From Gongronella butleri (Eukaryota > Mucoromycota > Mucoromycetes > Mucorales > Cunninghamellaceae), in assembly GCA_025201375.1 (NCBI GenBank), contig JAIWZP010000003.1, positions 558,001-622,000 of the forward strand: 64,000 nt of DNA, given 5' to 3'. The notes beneath the pieces were generated by a model, which had not been told where the DNA came from, did not search any database, and saw nothing but the letters and a program-made list of their open reading frames with translations. The first letter of the stretch is position 1. Each line of letters opens with the position of its first letter. The position numbers and the translations under genes are program-made. Positions 12,279-23,300 of the stretch are shown here, one piece after another.

Positions 12279-13169
12279 TCTGCTTTGCCGTTTACCTTTG
12301 ATCGGAAATCCGGTTTCATCAGACCCTTGCTGATAATTATCCAAAATTGCTTTGCCTTGCGGCATTCTTCGTTTGTCAATTGGGAAAACATTTTGATCCG
12401 ACGATCGGTGATGTAGTCCACGTAAAAGTCTTTGACGTTTTGAAGATATTGGCGGAATTCTATTTCAGTGGCATTTGCTTTGGCCCTAAAAATAAAAAAA
12501 TCATCATGGTGAGCTTCATGGAATAAAATTGCATGTTTCGTACATGTTGCATTGTTGACATGTAAGCTGGAACTTGGTTCCACCATGGATTGCCTTGGTT
12601 TTCGGATTTATATGATCGCAAGATACCTCAAGCGGCTGCCGGCGCGTGTTCTCTGGTTTTATTTCGATCCGAAAAAAGTATTTGCGCCGACAAAAAGGAC
12701 AATACCCATCAGCTTTCACGAAAGCATCTTGGACAATCGGTTTGAGAATTTTTTTGATATTGGTGTTGCTCAATCGCGTCTGAGACTCATCGTTTAAAAA
12801 ATAGGAATAATCTAACTGATTCTCTTGCGAGCGCATCCTTTCCACTTGTTGGTCTATAAACGTATCCATGCCGTGGTCCAGTATCTAAATGAAGCGTGTC
12901 AGTCTCACCCTCATTTTTATTATCATATTCGTGACCTGCTCCCAGTTGATCCACTTCTTTGGATCGTCAATCGGCTAAAAAAAAAAAAAAAAAAAAGGGT
13001 TGTAAGTCATTATAAGGAGTCTGAGGGCGCTAGAAATATCCATATGGCGTGCCTTTGCTGTTTCTGCAGTGTTGTGCCCATCCGGAACTTTGGAACTGCT
13101 GCCAATATTCAAGTTCTTCAAGGATTCATCCAAATCGTCCTCTGAGGATATGTTTTGCTTGGGAGGCAT
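11832..13169 (-). CDS. Orphan HNH-nuclease-domain protein
   Basis: Proposed minus-strand exons are 13169-13089, 12974-12936, 12884-12544, 12485-12296 and 12212-11832 (1,032 nt, 343 aa, stop TAA). The core is supported by splicing. Joining …QCNM to AKANATEI across an intron starting GTACGA makes an HNH signature: C102-x2-C105, D130-H131-I-N-P, GG, then C149-x2-C152-N153-x2-K156-x-N158. The intron between WINWEQ and ILDHGMDTF has a CTGAC branch site. Weak points: the first donor (AAA|GTTCCG) is poor; the last acceptor is TGAG after a 51-nt poly(A) on this strand; ATG 13169 starts a 27-residue leader I cannot verify. The last ~130 residues (Pro/Lys-rich, then Trp/Tyr/Phe-rich) match nothing I know. 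It could be a domesticated homing endonuclease, a transposon- or virus-derived gene, or a fungal family. All proposed HNH ligands are present, so activity is possible. Confidence 0.6.
12227..12277. repeat. 51-nt poly(T) tract
   Basis: An uninterrupted run of 51 T on the plus strand, inside an intron of the HNH gene where it reads as poly(A). It is the longest homopolymer in the window. It may be a real intron element, a retro-insertion tail or an assembly artefact. Confidence 0.9.
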
Positions 13170-14008
13170 GATAAATGAAAGCAAATAGATAAAAAAAAAA
13201 AAAAAAAGAAAAAGAGAAAAAAAGTAAAAACAGAAAGAAGAAAAAGAAGCGACTCGTTGCACAGCACCAACTGTCACCCGCATGCGTTTAGATGCACAGT
13301 TTAAATAATTGTGTTCAGAAGCTTATTTCGGCGCATTCCGGATGTAACATGACCACAAAATAGCGAATTCATGGCATCTACAAAAGATATTTTTTACAAC
13401 ACTGCCTTTATCAAGCCAAAGGCCATACGAGAAAAGTAAATTAGAGTGGTAATGCCTCTTGGGTCGTGTCGGGGGTGAATTCGAGTGCGTTTTTGGGAGC
13501 AGCATGGCGCAACAAATAAGTGGCGTGTCAAAATTGGCAAAATCTGCAACGTGCAACCCCCTCTACCATTGAAGATGCACCAGATGTGTCACATGGAGCT
13601 TCAGCCCTATGAAAACATCATGCATGGCGCGTTTTTGTGAGCGTGGGAGATGTAAAAAAGGTTTAATAGCGGCATACAATAATACGCGCATATTAGCTCC
13701 CTTAAAGCAGCAATTTAACGTCTTCTCATTTTATCATCCGGTGAGTAAGCCTTGCGAGCTACCAACACGGGACAACTCGTGTGACATACAACGATAAAAG
13801 TCTGTGAAAAAGTTCCAATTTTGAAAAAAAAAAAAAAAACAAAAAAAAAAGTGAAAGAGACGCGTTGCAAGGGCACCGTGCCTCGACACCTGCTTGGCTC
13901 TTGCTGTAATCTAAATGCTACGATCTAGCCAAAGTGGACGCAAGCGGCAAAAAAGATTGAGAAAGGTAGTGCGTGCCAGCCGTAAGCTATTTTCTGCTAT
14001 TTTTGCGC

Positions 14009-14050
<42 letters not shown>

Positions 14051-16364
14051 TCGATGTCGCAGGAAACCTGGTCAGACAGTCAATGATAATGTATTTTTTT
14101 TTGGCAGTCATCATCCTGAGGATCTGTAGAGCAATAACTGGTGTCCATTAACAGCAAAATTTGTACGTATCATAACCATTGTTATATGAAATATGTAATT
14201 TTTAAGTCGACGAGTGTTAGCCGCTTGCTTTTGACACTCTTTTTCACATGAACTGTTAGTGAAAAAGGGTTCCTATAGCCAGCGCACTCCCAGGCAATCC
14301 TCCTTCTAGCTGCTATGGATTTCAACTAGGTCAAATGAAAACGGTCCAATAGCAAGAAAAAACGTTTCAATTATGATTTCTTGCCGACTACGTGGCCCAA
14401 TTCTGTGTTGCTGCACAACAAACCACTACAGAAAGCCATGTCTATCTGCTTACAACGATTTTGAGGCACAGCAGATCAAAGGACATTGGGATCAATACAC
14501 AAAAATGCCAAATTGCCCCCATTTCGCGTTTACTGACGTTTCAGTACTAATCAATAGCCAAAATCGCGTCAATTCTTACGCATTATTGTATCAAACTGCA
14601 GCTGGTTTAAATTTGGGACCCTGCGTATAAATAAGTTTGTGAGGAGATGCTCCATAAACAGTTATTTTTTATGACAAATCGGCTTTTTACTTGCCAATCA
14701 GGCTTTGCAAAAGTCCCCAAAAAGCACCCCAATGAGAAAATGTATCCCTGAAACACCAAGTGGGATGGTTTTAAAAAGATCGGCTGCCATTTGGGCGCGC
14801 CACGCGCAAATCAAATTTTAGCCATGGCAAGCGTCCCAAACCAAAATTGAAAAATCAGGTATACAGAATTGAACGGAACTTGCACACAAGAGAATCGTCA
14901 TGGAGAAACCACGGAAAATGCCAAAAAGGAGCGCAGTCCATCAGCTCGTTGACGAGCAATGGGCAATTTTAGATTTAATTTCACAGGTGAATCGCGAGGG
15001 AATAACGCACTCAACGAGCCGCCTGACGCGTTCACTAACAAGAGGCGGCCCAGAAGCATGAATTTAATTAGGATCAGACGCGTGTAGCTCAACGCCTGAC
15101 GTGGTTTCTTGCGCATGCAAATATACCTATGATTTTGAAACCGTGTCAAAAGTGCTAAAAAATCCCTTTTGTCATAGATCATCCGAGTCCACATGCGCAG
15201 CAAGCCATGTCCTTTCTGATGATGTAATTTTTTCGGGGGTCGAGTTACTTTTCGTTGAGTCATCCTTGTGTCGAAAATAAACCCTAAAACACATTTTACG
15301 CCGAAACCAGCCAGTGCTCCCCCGGTTTTTATTGCATTTCTATAGGTTAACAAGGGCCATCAACCATGTGGTTGAATGACGAGGTGATCTGAGGACCAAA
15401 ATTTCAGTGTTTTCAATTCTGCGACTATACCCCTTGGAAAACTGGCGATTTTCGAAAATTGCCACCACGCGCCATCTACTGGCTACAATGCTGCAAGAGT
15501 CGTGTTGTTTAAACGGTAGACGCTTGAAGCACGCTTTCAATGAGCAAAATGTTCGGTTTACTACAAGTTCACCGGCAAATGACCAAAATACGATAAAAAA
15601 CCATTCAACTCGCCATTTCTCCACAAGCGCTCGATTGATGTGCACATTTACCTAATACAGATTACCAATAGCGTCCCAAATTATATACGTATCGTGAACT
15701 TGAACAATGCGTGTCAACCTATGGGCTTTGAGAATATAGGGTTTCAAATCCAAAAACAAGCAAATTGAAGATTGCTTATGTTACAATGGTCCAATCTTCG
15801 CCAAACTTGGACCAGATATCCCCTCAGGTGCGTGGAATGCATTACCCAAAAGACCCTGAGATGATTCCAACTGTATCTCTACGAGTAATTACAAATTGCA
15901 TCATTTCCCCAATCTTTATTGCTATTTATTCGAGCAAGAGCCGACCACAGCACTTCAACTTGGACATCGAGAACCACTGGCAAGAGGAGCACATTTCACA
16001 GGTGCGGATCAGCGACGTATTTTAGTCGGATTGCCTTGAACGGTTGAAAAAAGGCAAAATCGTATGTTTTGCGAATTTACAAAGACTTGGCTTGCGCAAT
16101 TGTTCTGAGGTTTTCGGTTCATTTGTATGACACGCTTATTGCCAACCCGAGGAAATCGAAAACATGGCTTTTGAAGCACTTCAGAAGAGCTTTTGGCGCG
16201 GTTCTGACGTGCTTTTTAGCGCGTCTTTTTTCTTTATTATAATCATGAGCGCTCGGCCTAATCTAGCGTGCTGAGGTCGAGAAGGGCGATGCGATGAGGC
16301 GTGTGTAACGCATAGAAAATAATATTTTTTTTATTTTGTGTCAAATCAAAGACGTGTATCGCGC
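13170..16364. other. 3.2-kb region without a recognisable gene
   Basis: AT-rich DNA with a 40-nt T run at 14010-14049. A fragment at about 14540-14660 contains CTGGTTTAAATTTGGGACC and resembles the repeat at 59.9-60.8 kb. Two overlapping minus-strand ORFs (15645-15340 and 15353-14898, 101 and 151 aa) are Arg/Leu-rich and match nothing I recognise; they may be decayed element remnants. A possible tiny two-exon plus-strand ORF starts at 14900. I call no genes here. Confidence 0.4.
14010..14049. repeat. 40-nt poly(T) tract
   Basis: An uninterrupted run of 40 T in intergenic DNA. It is similar in kind to the intronic T51 tract at 12227. Confidence 0.9.
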
Positions 16365-17725
16365 TTAAGCGCTGGTTTCACCCTTGACGACGCGGCAAAA
16401 GTAGTTGGTAGTGAGGTTGATGGCCTCCGTGGCGCGCTTGCGGTTGTCTTCATTGTTGAAGTCGCCGCGAGCACCGGCAAAGCCGTGGAACATGTCTAGA
16501 AAGCAACGAAATGAATCAGTGACACAACATTGATGCACTTCACGTGACACAAAGGCTTGTCTGTCACTTTTCTCTCTTTCTCTCTTTTCTTTTACCTTCG
16601 AAGCGGTGGTGCTCAGTCTTGTCACCGAACTTCTTTTGGAGCAATTCGTGGTAGGCGGTCTTTTGCCAAGAAAAGGGAGGGGGTGGAACATGAGTGAGAC
16701 GCGTTTTTTTTCTCCGCGTTATGAGTTTTGCTTTTTTTTTTTTTACCATATCCTCCTCGTCCTTGGTGGGGATCAGCAAGTTGGGCACTGGGCAGGCCTC
16801 GGCATCCTTGATGTCGATCATGGAGGGGTGGATTTGAGCCACAGCCTTGACAAAGTCGCCCTTGTCAACCGCCGCGTATTGCGTGGCAATCTGCATATGG
16901 CCCGAGGACAAAAAAAAAAGTCAGCCCCAATCAGGTGAGCAGACGCGCTTTTACGGTGTCATTTGACTTTTTTTTTTTGTGAGATTTTTCTTACCTTTGC
17001 GCCCCAGCAGAAGCCCACAATGCCAGCATCGACCACACCGGAGACGCGCAGCGACTCGACGACCTTGTTGGTTGGGGGTGTGATCTGAAAAGATAAAATA
17101 AAATGAGGATCAAGGGCGAATTTAGCGCGGGGGTGGGGAACGCCGCGCGACCAATGATTTGTCAGCTGTCTCTCGAACTTACCACTTCAATGGAGCCCAC
17201 ACGCTGGATCCAGGCAAAGAGCTTGGGACGGTCGCCAAAGAGCGTCTCGTCCAAGGGGTCGTTTTGGAGATAATCAGGGATGACGACCTTGAAACCACCC
17301 TTTTCGGCAAGACGGTCCGCGAATTGCTTGGCTTGGGAGCTGCAAGTAGGATAAGAAACAGGTGAGTGACACATGTTGAGACCATGAGAATCCAGCAGAG
17401 CCCCATTGATAGCTGCTTGGCATATTCTAACTCACCTCATGCCGTAAATGTCGTAAATGAACAGAATAGCATGCTTGGCATCCTAATGCACACGCGTCCA
17501 ACCATTAAAAAAAAATTTTTTTGAGTGATCCATGCGCACGGGCACGGGGCGGGGGAAAGGAGGCAAAGCAATCCTAATGTGATTTCGGCAGCAAAAGCGT
17601 GATCTTACCGCGGGACCGGTCACATAGACGCGCAGGTCGCCAACCTGTTCAAAGGTGCCGACGGCAGTGTAGTCAGCGGTGACGGGCTTGGTGTTGCAGC
17701 AGGCTTGAGAGTATGAGGAGGCCAT
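16365..17725 (-). CDS. Dienelactone hydrolase family protein
   Basis: Seven minus-strand exons: 17725-17609, 17482-17436, 17339-17183, 17084-16995, 16890-16747, 16659-16596 and 16495-16365 (750 nt, 249 aa). The alpha/beta-hydrolase triad of dienelactone hydrolases is visible: nucleophile Cys133 in GFCWGAK, an acid probably Asp181 in LLIPTKDEED, and His210 in MFHGFAGARGD. AILFIYDIYGM is the typical strand before the oxyanion region. The length fits the 230-260 aa family. Bacterial relatives open dienelactones in aromatic catabolism. Fungal members are cytosolic and mostly unassigned, so a hydrolase of lactones or small esters is the furthest safe call. TTTATT (AATAAA on this strand) lies just past the stop at about 16330. 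Confidence 0.9.
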
Positions 17726-18111
17726 TTTTTGTTTTAATTTGAGGAACTTGCAGAAAAAAAAGCTGAAAGGAACAAAAAAAATCAAGAACTATTTATTTGG
17801 GAAAGCGCTTGGGGCGGGAAGTGGGCAATAATTAACCCGAAGGGCATCGGTCCGTGTCCGATCATTTGCGCAATGATTTGCCCAAGAATGGATAATGGAA
17901 CGTCAGCAAAAGTCGACATCAGGAAGGTGGAATCGGCCTTTGCCGAGATCGCATCGGCAATGCCGACTGCTGCTTTCTCGCTAGAGTTGGGCACTTGCCC
18001 AGCACTGAGCCCTCTTGCAACAGCAAACAACCCCGCTCGATGGCTTGAAAGGACCTTTTCCTTTTTGACTGCCGCTGTCTTTTCTTTTACCGATTTTTTT
18101 TTTTTGTTACT
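17726..18111. other. Divergent promoter region, DLH / CTU2
   Basis: 386 bp between divergently transcribed genes. No convincing TATA box. A T-rich stretch precedes the CTU2 ATG. Short ORFs are not supported. Confidence 0.4.
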
Positions 18112-19969
18112 ATGCCTACCCCTCGACCCCTGTGCTGCAAGTGCAAGACGGAGCCTTGCACTGTGAATATCCGGCACGCGAAATATTGCCAGTAAGTGTG
18201 ATTTTTGTTCTTTTTTTTTTGCTCTTTTTCGCCCTTTTATACGACAAATACCTAACCTCACCTTGTTTCTGATTCTTTTGTCGACTGATCTCACCTGCAG
18301 CAAATGTTTCCAGAGCGCCTTTATCCACAAGTTCAGGGCGATCCTCAATCGCTCGAAGACTCTTTCGCGCAAAAAGGGCAAAGTGCTGTTAGCGTGCTCG
18401 GGAGGCCCATCGTCCCTGTAAGCCCCCTTTGATTTTTTGATGCATTTTGCGTGCTGCTGCGGATGGCTGATCTTTTGTGCTTTTTTGTTGCTTAGCGCTA
18501 TGGTCCACGTTGCGAAAAACAAGTTTATGAACTTTGATCCCATCAAAGTCAAGCAAGTCCCGCCCATCCCGTCGGCGGTGGTGTGTCACATTGACGAGTC
18601 GGCGCTCTTTGAGAAGCAGGTACGTCTTGGTGCATCAGGTGCACAGATCAATTGGCATGAATTGACGCTTTTTTTTTTCGCTTTTGACAGGCGGGCTCGG
18701 CGGCCAAGTTGGCGGCAACGTGCGCATCCAAGGTCCCGGAGCTGTCGTACACGTCTGTTGCTCTGCAAGACATGTTTAGCGCGGATTTCATCGGCGATCC
18801 CGCTTTTGACACGGTGCTGAAAAAGGTGGCGGGCTCGGATGAGGGTAAAAAAAAAAAAAATCGGCGCTTGACATATGTTGTTAATTACTCGAATGGTATT
18901 TTTTTCATAGCCTTCCTCGTGGCATTGAGCAAAGAATCGTCGACAATGAGCAACGAGGAGCGCCTACGCGCACTTTTCAAGAGCATCAATAAGAACACGG
19001 CCAAGGAGGACCTGTTTTGGCATTTGAAGCTTGCGATGCTGCTTGCAATGGCACGACGCGAAGGGTAAAGAACGTGTGGGCCCAAGTGTAGAAAAAAATA
19101 AGGGGGGCTCATGATGGCGATTTTAGATGCGATTATATCTTTTTGGGCGACACGGCGACACGTCAATCGATCAAGATGATTTCGTGTATCAGTCACGGCC
19201 GCGGGTACAGCATTCCTTTTGATGTTGGAGTGGAGGTGGAAGGCTGTTTCCCCGGTGTGGTGCTGTTGCGGCCCATGAAGGACGCGTTGACCAAGGAAGT
19301 GGCCGTGTACAACCACTTGCATGGCCTGACGGGCGACGTGATTGCGCCGCAGAATTTTGGCACGTACATGCCGCCCAAGAGCTCAATTGAGCGCCTGACG
19401 GAGCATTTCATCGTGGGACTTGATCGTGATTTCCCCTCGACCGTCAGCACCGTGTCGCGCACCGCGTCCAAGCTCACGCCGCAAAAGAACATGGACTATA
19501 CGAAGAAGTGTGCGATTTGCCTCATGTAAGCCCGCTTCCATTGCGCCGCCTTTTTAATAATCGACGCGTCGCGTTTTTTTATTTTTTTTTATTTTTTTAA
19601 TTTTTGGTTTTTTTCTCACTTTTTTCCTCATTTTTTCATTTGATAAGGCCATACGAACAAAACCTGCCTGAATGGCGCAAACACATCACGGTGACCAAGG
19701 TGGGTGTTGAGGCTGAGTCTTTGTCGTGCGACGCCAAGGGCGATTGCTGCGGCAATGGTGGGCAAAACGGCGGCTGTGGGTCTTCCAGTGATCCCACGGT
19801 GGAATTGAGCTCGTACTTGTGCTACAGCTGCCAGGTGAACCTCAAGGACTATACGCAAGATACCATGGCGCTGATGCCACCAGCAGTGGCGCAGGCGGTC
19901 GCCGACGATGCGCGCCAGGAGCGCCTGCTCAGCCAAATTCAAGACTTTTTGATTGACGACGAGGAATAA
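18112..19969 (+). CDS. CTU2: Cytoplasmic tRNA 2-thiolation protein 2 (Ctu2/Ncs2)
   Basis: Exons are 18112-18191, 18301-18417, 18496-18619, 18691-18844, 18911-19064, 19127-19525 and 19648-19969 (1,350 nt, 449 aa). The N-terminus has paired cysteines (C8-x2-C11, C16, C26-x2-C29). A P-loop-like ACSGGPSS follows at about residues 58-65, and DYIFLGDTATRQS is the PP-ATPase-fold region. Two C-terminal zinc-ribbon pairs are present (CAIC and CYSC). With Ctu1/Ncs6 this protein makes the mcm5s2U34 wobble thiolation of tRNA-Lys, -Glu and -Gln, taking sulfur from the ubiquitin-like Urm1. Family lengths run about 400-520 aa. Between the two zinc pairs is a Gly/Cys-rich insert (CDAKGDCCGNGGQNGGCGS) that may be lineage-specific. 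The penultimate intron has an AAG acceptor (TGATAAG). Confidence 0.93.
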
Positions 19970-19976
19970 ATGGATC

Positions 19977-20007
<31 letters not shown>

Positions 20008-20325
20008 AAGCAAGATGGGCTCAGTTGCGGTGTCAATGGATTGGGGAGGGGGAGGAAGGCACACTGAGAAAACCGGGAACAAAAGGGGGGGAGGGGATGT
20101 GTCACGTGCCCTTTTTTTGGCGTGAGGACGGGGTTTAAAAAAGCACAAAAAGCATGGCGACCGTGTGGTGCGTTTTTTTATTTTCTTCCCTGTTCTTTTT
20201 GTTCTTTTTGTTTTCCCATTGGCGCCTTTGCTTTGGCTCATTGTTTCTTTTTTGACACACGGACAGCATTATAAACCACTTTTTTTTTGCGGCTCCCTGA
20301 TTCTCGCGACTTTTTTTCGTTTTCC
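19970..20325. other. Intergenic CTU2-HECT ligase
   Basis: About 355 bp between same-strand genes, starting with a T/A homopolymer block at about 19978-20009. It includes a TATAAA at 20270-20275, 51 bp before the HECT-gene ATG. Confidence 0.45.
20270..20275 (+). promoter_or_regulatory. Putative TATA box of the HECT ligase gene
   Basis: CATTATAAACC lies about 50 bp upstream of the ATG at 20326. Only the motif and distance support it. Confidence 0.35.
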
Positions 20326-23300
20326 ATGTCTACCAGCAGCAAGCAGCCTTCTTGGGTGCGCGCGCCGTCGGCTGATGACGCTGACGCGGACAAGGGGAAA
20401 AAAAAGGCACATGAAGGCCTTGACGACCGGTAAAAGCGCGACCATTTGGAGAGCCAACAATGAGCGATAGATGCTCATTTTGGTTTATTTTATTTTTCTT
20501 TCTCTTTTTTTTTTGCAGACCGCAGCGCAAAGGCAAAAAGCAGGCTGACCCCGAGGGATTGCCTGATGACGCGCGCGACCACGACGACACGACGACCTCG
20601 ACGATGATGTCCTATTACGGGCTTCTTGGGCATGACGACGACGATGACCAACACGTGGAAGACCACGGCACCATGGACGAATTGCACGCTTTGCAAGAGC
20701 CATCGGACAAATTCGACAGTGATGAGGGCCATGGCGCGCAAGAAGAAGAAGAACAAGCACAAGAACAAGAAGAAGACGACGACTTTGAAGAGGAAGAAGA
20801 GGAAGAAGAGGTGGAAGAAGATGACGATGAAGAAGAAGACGACGAAGAGGACGACGAAGAGGATTTGCACGAATTGGAGCGTGTTCGGCGTAATTTTGAC
20901 CGCCAATTGCATCGGATGTTTGGATCTGAGCAAGGGAATCAGCTGCGGTCGCTTTTGAACACGCTCAAGACGCAAGACGACGCGACCATGCAACTTGTTG
21001 CGCTGCAGGAATTGGCAGAGATCCTGTCGGTGAGCAACGAGGACACGCTGGCCGGCTATTTCCCCTCGGATGCCTTTGTCAAGGAATTGGTCCGGATTCT
21101 CAAGGGCGAGGATATCATCCCGCAAGACGGGCTCGACCTGGACGCTGACATGATGCTTGCATTAGCCCTCAGTGGCGGCCTCGGCTCGGGCGGCAACCCT
21201 GAAATCATGCTCCTCGCTTGTCGATGCATCGCCAACTTGCTTGACGCCATGCCATCCGCCGTCACACACGTTGTCTATCATGGCGGTATCACCGTCCTCT
21301 GCCAAAAGCTTAAATCCATCGAGTACATTGACCTTGCCGAGCAGGCCCTGTCGGTAAAAAATGAAAAAAATGGAGGAAAAATGGATGGAAAATGGCAAAA
21401 AATGGCAAAAAAAAAAAAAAAATCGATGCTTATCTCCTTCCCCTCCCCCCCTTTTTTTTCATTCATTAGGCGCTTGAAAAGGTGTCTGCGCAGCTGCCGC
21501 GTGCCGTGACGCAGGAAGGCGGCATCAGCGCTGCTTTGATGTATTTTGACTTTTTCAGCATCCATTCGCAGCGGACGGCGCTGCGCACGGCGGCGGCTTG
21601 CCTGCGGCACATGGACAAGGGCGGATTTGCGCAGGTCCAGGAGATCATTCCGACGCTGATGAACACCATTGCGTACCCGGATCGCATGGTCGTCGAGCTA
21701 TCGTGTCTTTGTTGGCTGCGCATCGTCGAAAGCTACCGTGCGCACCAAGAATTGATCGAGCAGATTATCTCGCTCGACACGCTCAAGGTCATCCTGGCGC
21801 TGATTCCCGTTCCGGGCAACACCAATGCCGCGCGACCCTCGACTTTTATGGATTTGCTGCGCATCTTGCGCTCCATCGTCAAAAGCTCGCCCAATCTCGC
21901 GTGCGAGCTCGTCAAGCTCAACCTCTTTGATATTTTGTTCAAGGTCATGACCGGCGTCACCTCTATCCCCGAAGACACGGAATTGCTCACGGTGCATCTC
22001 ACTCTGGATCACAAATGGCGCGATTCCATCTATACCATGCTCAAAATCGTCATTGACTGTCTGCCGTCACTGCCAAAAGGTAACGACAACAAAATTGGGA
22101 TCACGACAAAAAGGCACAGAAAAAAAAGACATCCAATGCGTTGATGTTGAAGAACAAAAAAGACCAATTGTTTTTTTTCCAATTCTCATGCATTCCTTTG
22201 TTTTATTTATTAGGTGGGCAATTCAGCTCCAAGCGATTCCGACATGGCAACATGACACGGTCGTCGCCGACGCCTCCACAAGCTGGCAATGATGACGTGC
22301 GTGTCGCGATGTTTGGCGGCAATGGCGCGGTGTTGCGACACACCAACTGCTTGTTGATTCCGCTGCTACTAGAGACGCATCTGTCGATTGTGAATGTGCG
22401 TGTGCGGCAGCAAATCACGCACCTTCTCGTTAAACTCGTGCATCTATCGCCTGAAGCCGAATTGCGCGCTGTGTTGCGCGACATTGCGTTTTCGGGGTTC
22501 CTGGCCAGCATTCTTACGCAGCAGGAGCACCCTGCGCTGGTGACGGACGCGCTGCACATCACCGAGATGCTCCTCGGCAAGCTGACAGACGTGTATCTGT
22601 TTGATTTGCAGCACGAGGGCGTTTTGCATGAAATTGAGCTTCTTGCCGCGCTTCCCACGGACACCGCCACCAGTGCAAAGCCGGGCATCGCCACCGCGGC
22701 TGACAGCAATGACACAAAAACAGTGGGCGGCAGCAATGACACGACGGAAACGAGCCAAAGTCAAGCCAACCAGGCCGATGACGACAAACAAGACGAGGAA
22801 GATGAAGAAAGTCAAGACGACAAGGCGGCTGCGTCCGTGTCACGTCTTTTGCAGCGCAGCGGGCCACATTATGCGTTCCTGCGCAGCAGGTTTAATCTTG
22901 GTTCTACCGGGTCCGATGTGAATTCGTCGGAAAAGGGGATTGGCCAGGGGGCCGCTCGTCTTTACATTGTCCAACTCGCGCAAGTGATTCTTCAAGACGT
23001 GGCGCTTCGTTCCGTCGTGCACGCGCCGCCACCAGCAAGCGCACAAAAGGCATCGTCATCGCATACACACGGGCAATTGCATATGGACCAATTAACACAA
23101 ATTGCCAATCAGTTGCACCGCGCGACCATCGCCCCATTGGACGACGCGACCATCACAAACGCGCTTTCCACGTTGTATGAGCACGCTACAAAGACGCATC
23201 ACGGCATCAGCAGCTTTGAATGGCGCACGTCGGGCCTGCTCGAGGCTCTGGCCGACTTTTTGTCCAAAAAAGACAATGTTGATCTGGTTGGCAACACGCC

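Noticed and set aside
12901..12936. A 24-nt intron (GTGAGA…TTTAG) in the HNH gene
   Set aside because: A 51-nt intron from CAG|GTCACG to the same acceptor has a good branch site and avoids an implausibly short intron.
14898..15645. Two overlapping minus ORFs as a frameshifted transposase
   Set aside because: No catalytic motif of any transposase family could be identified.
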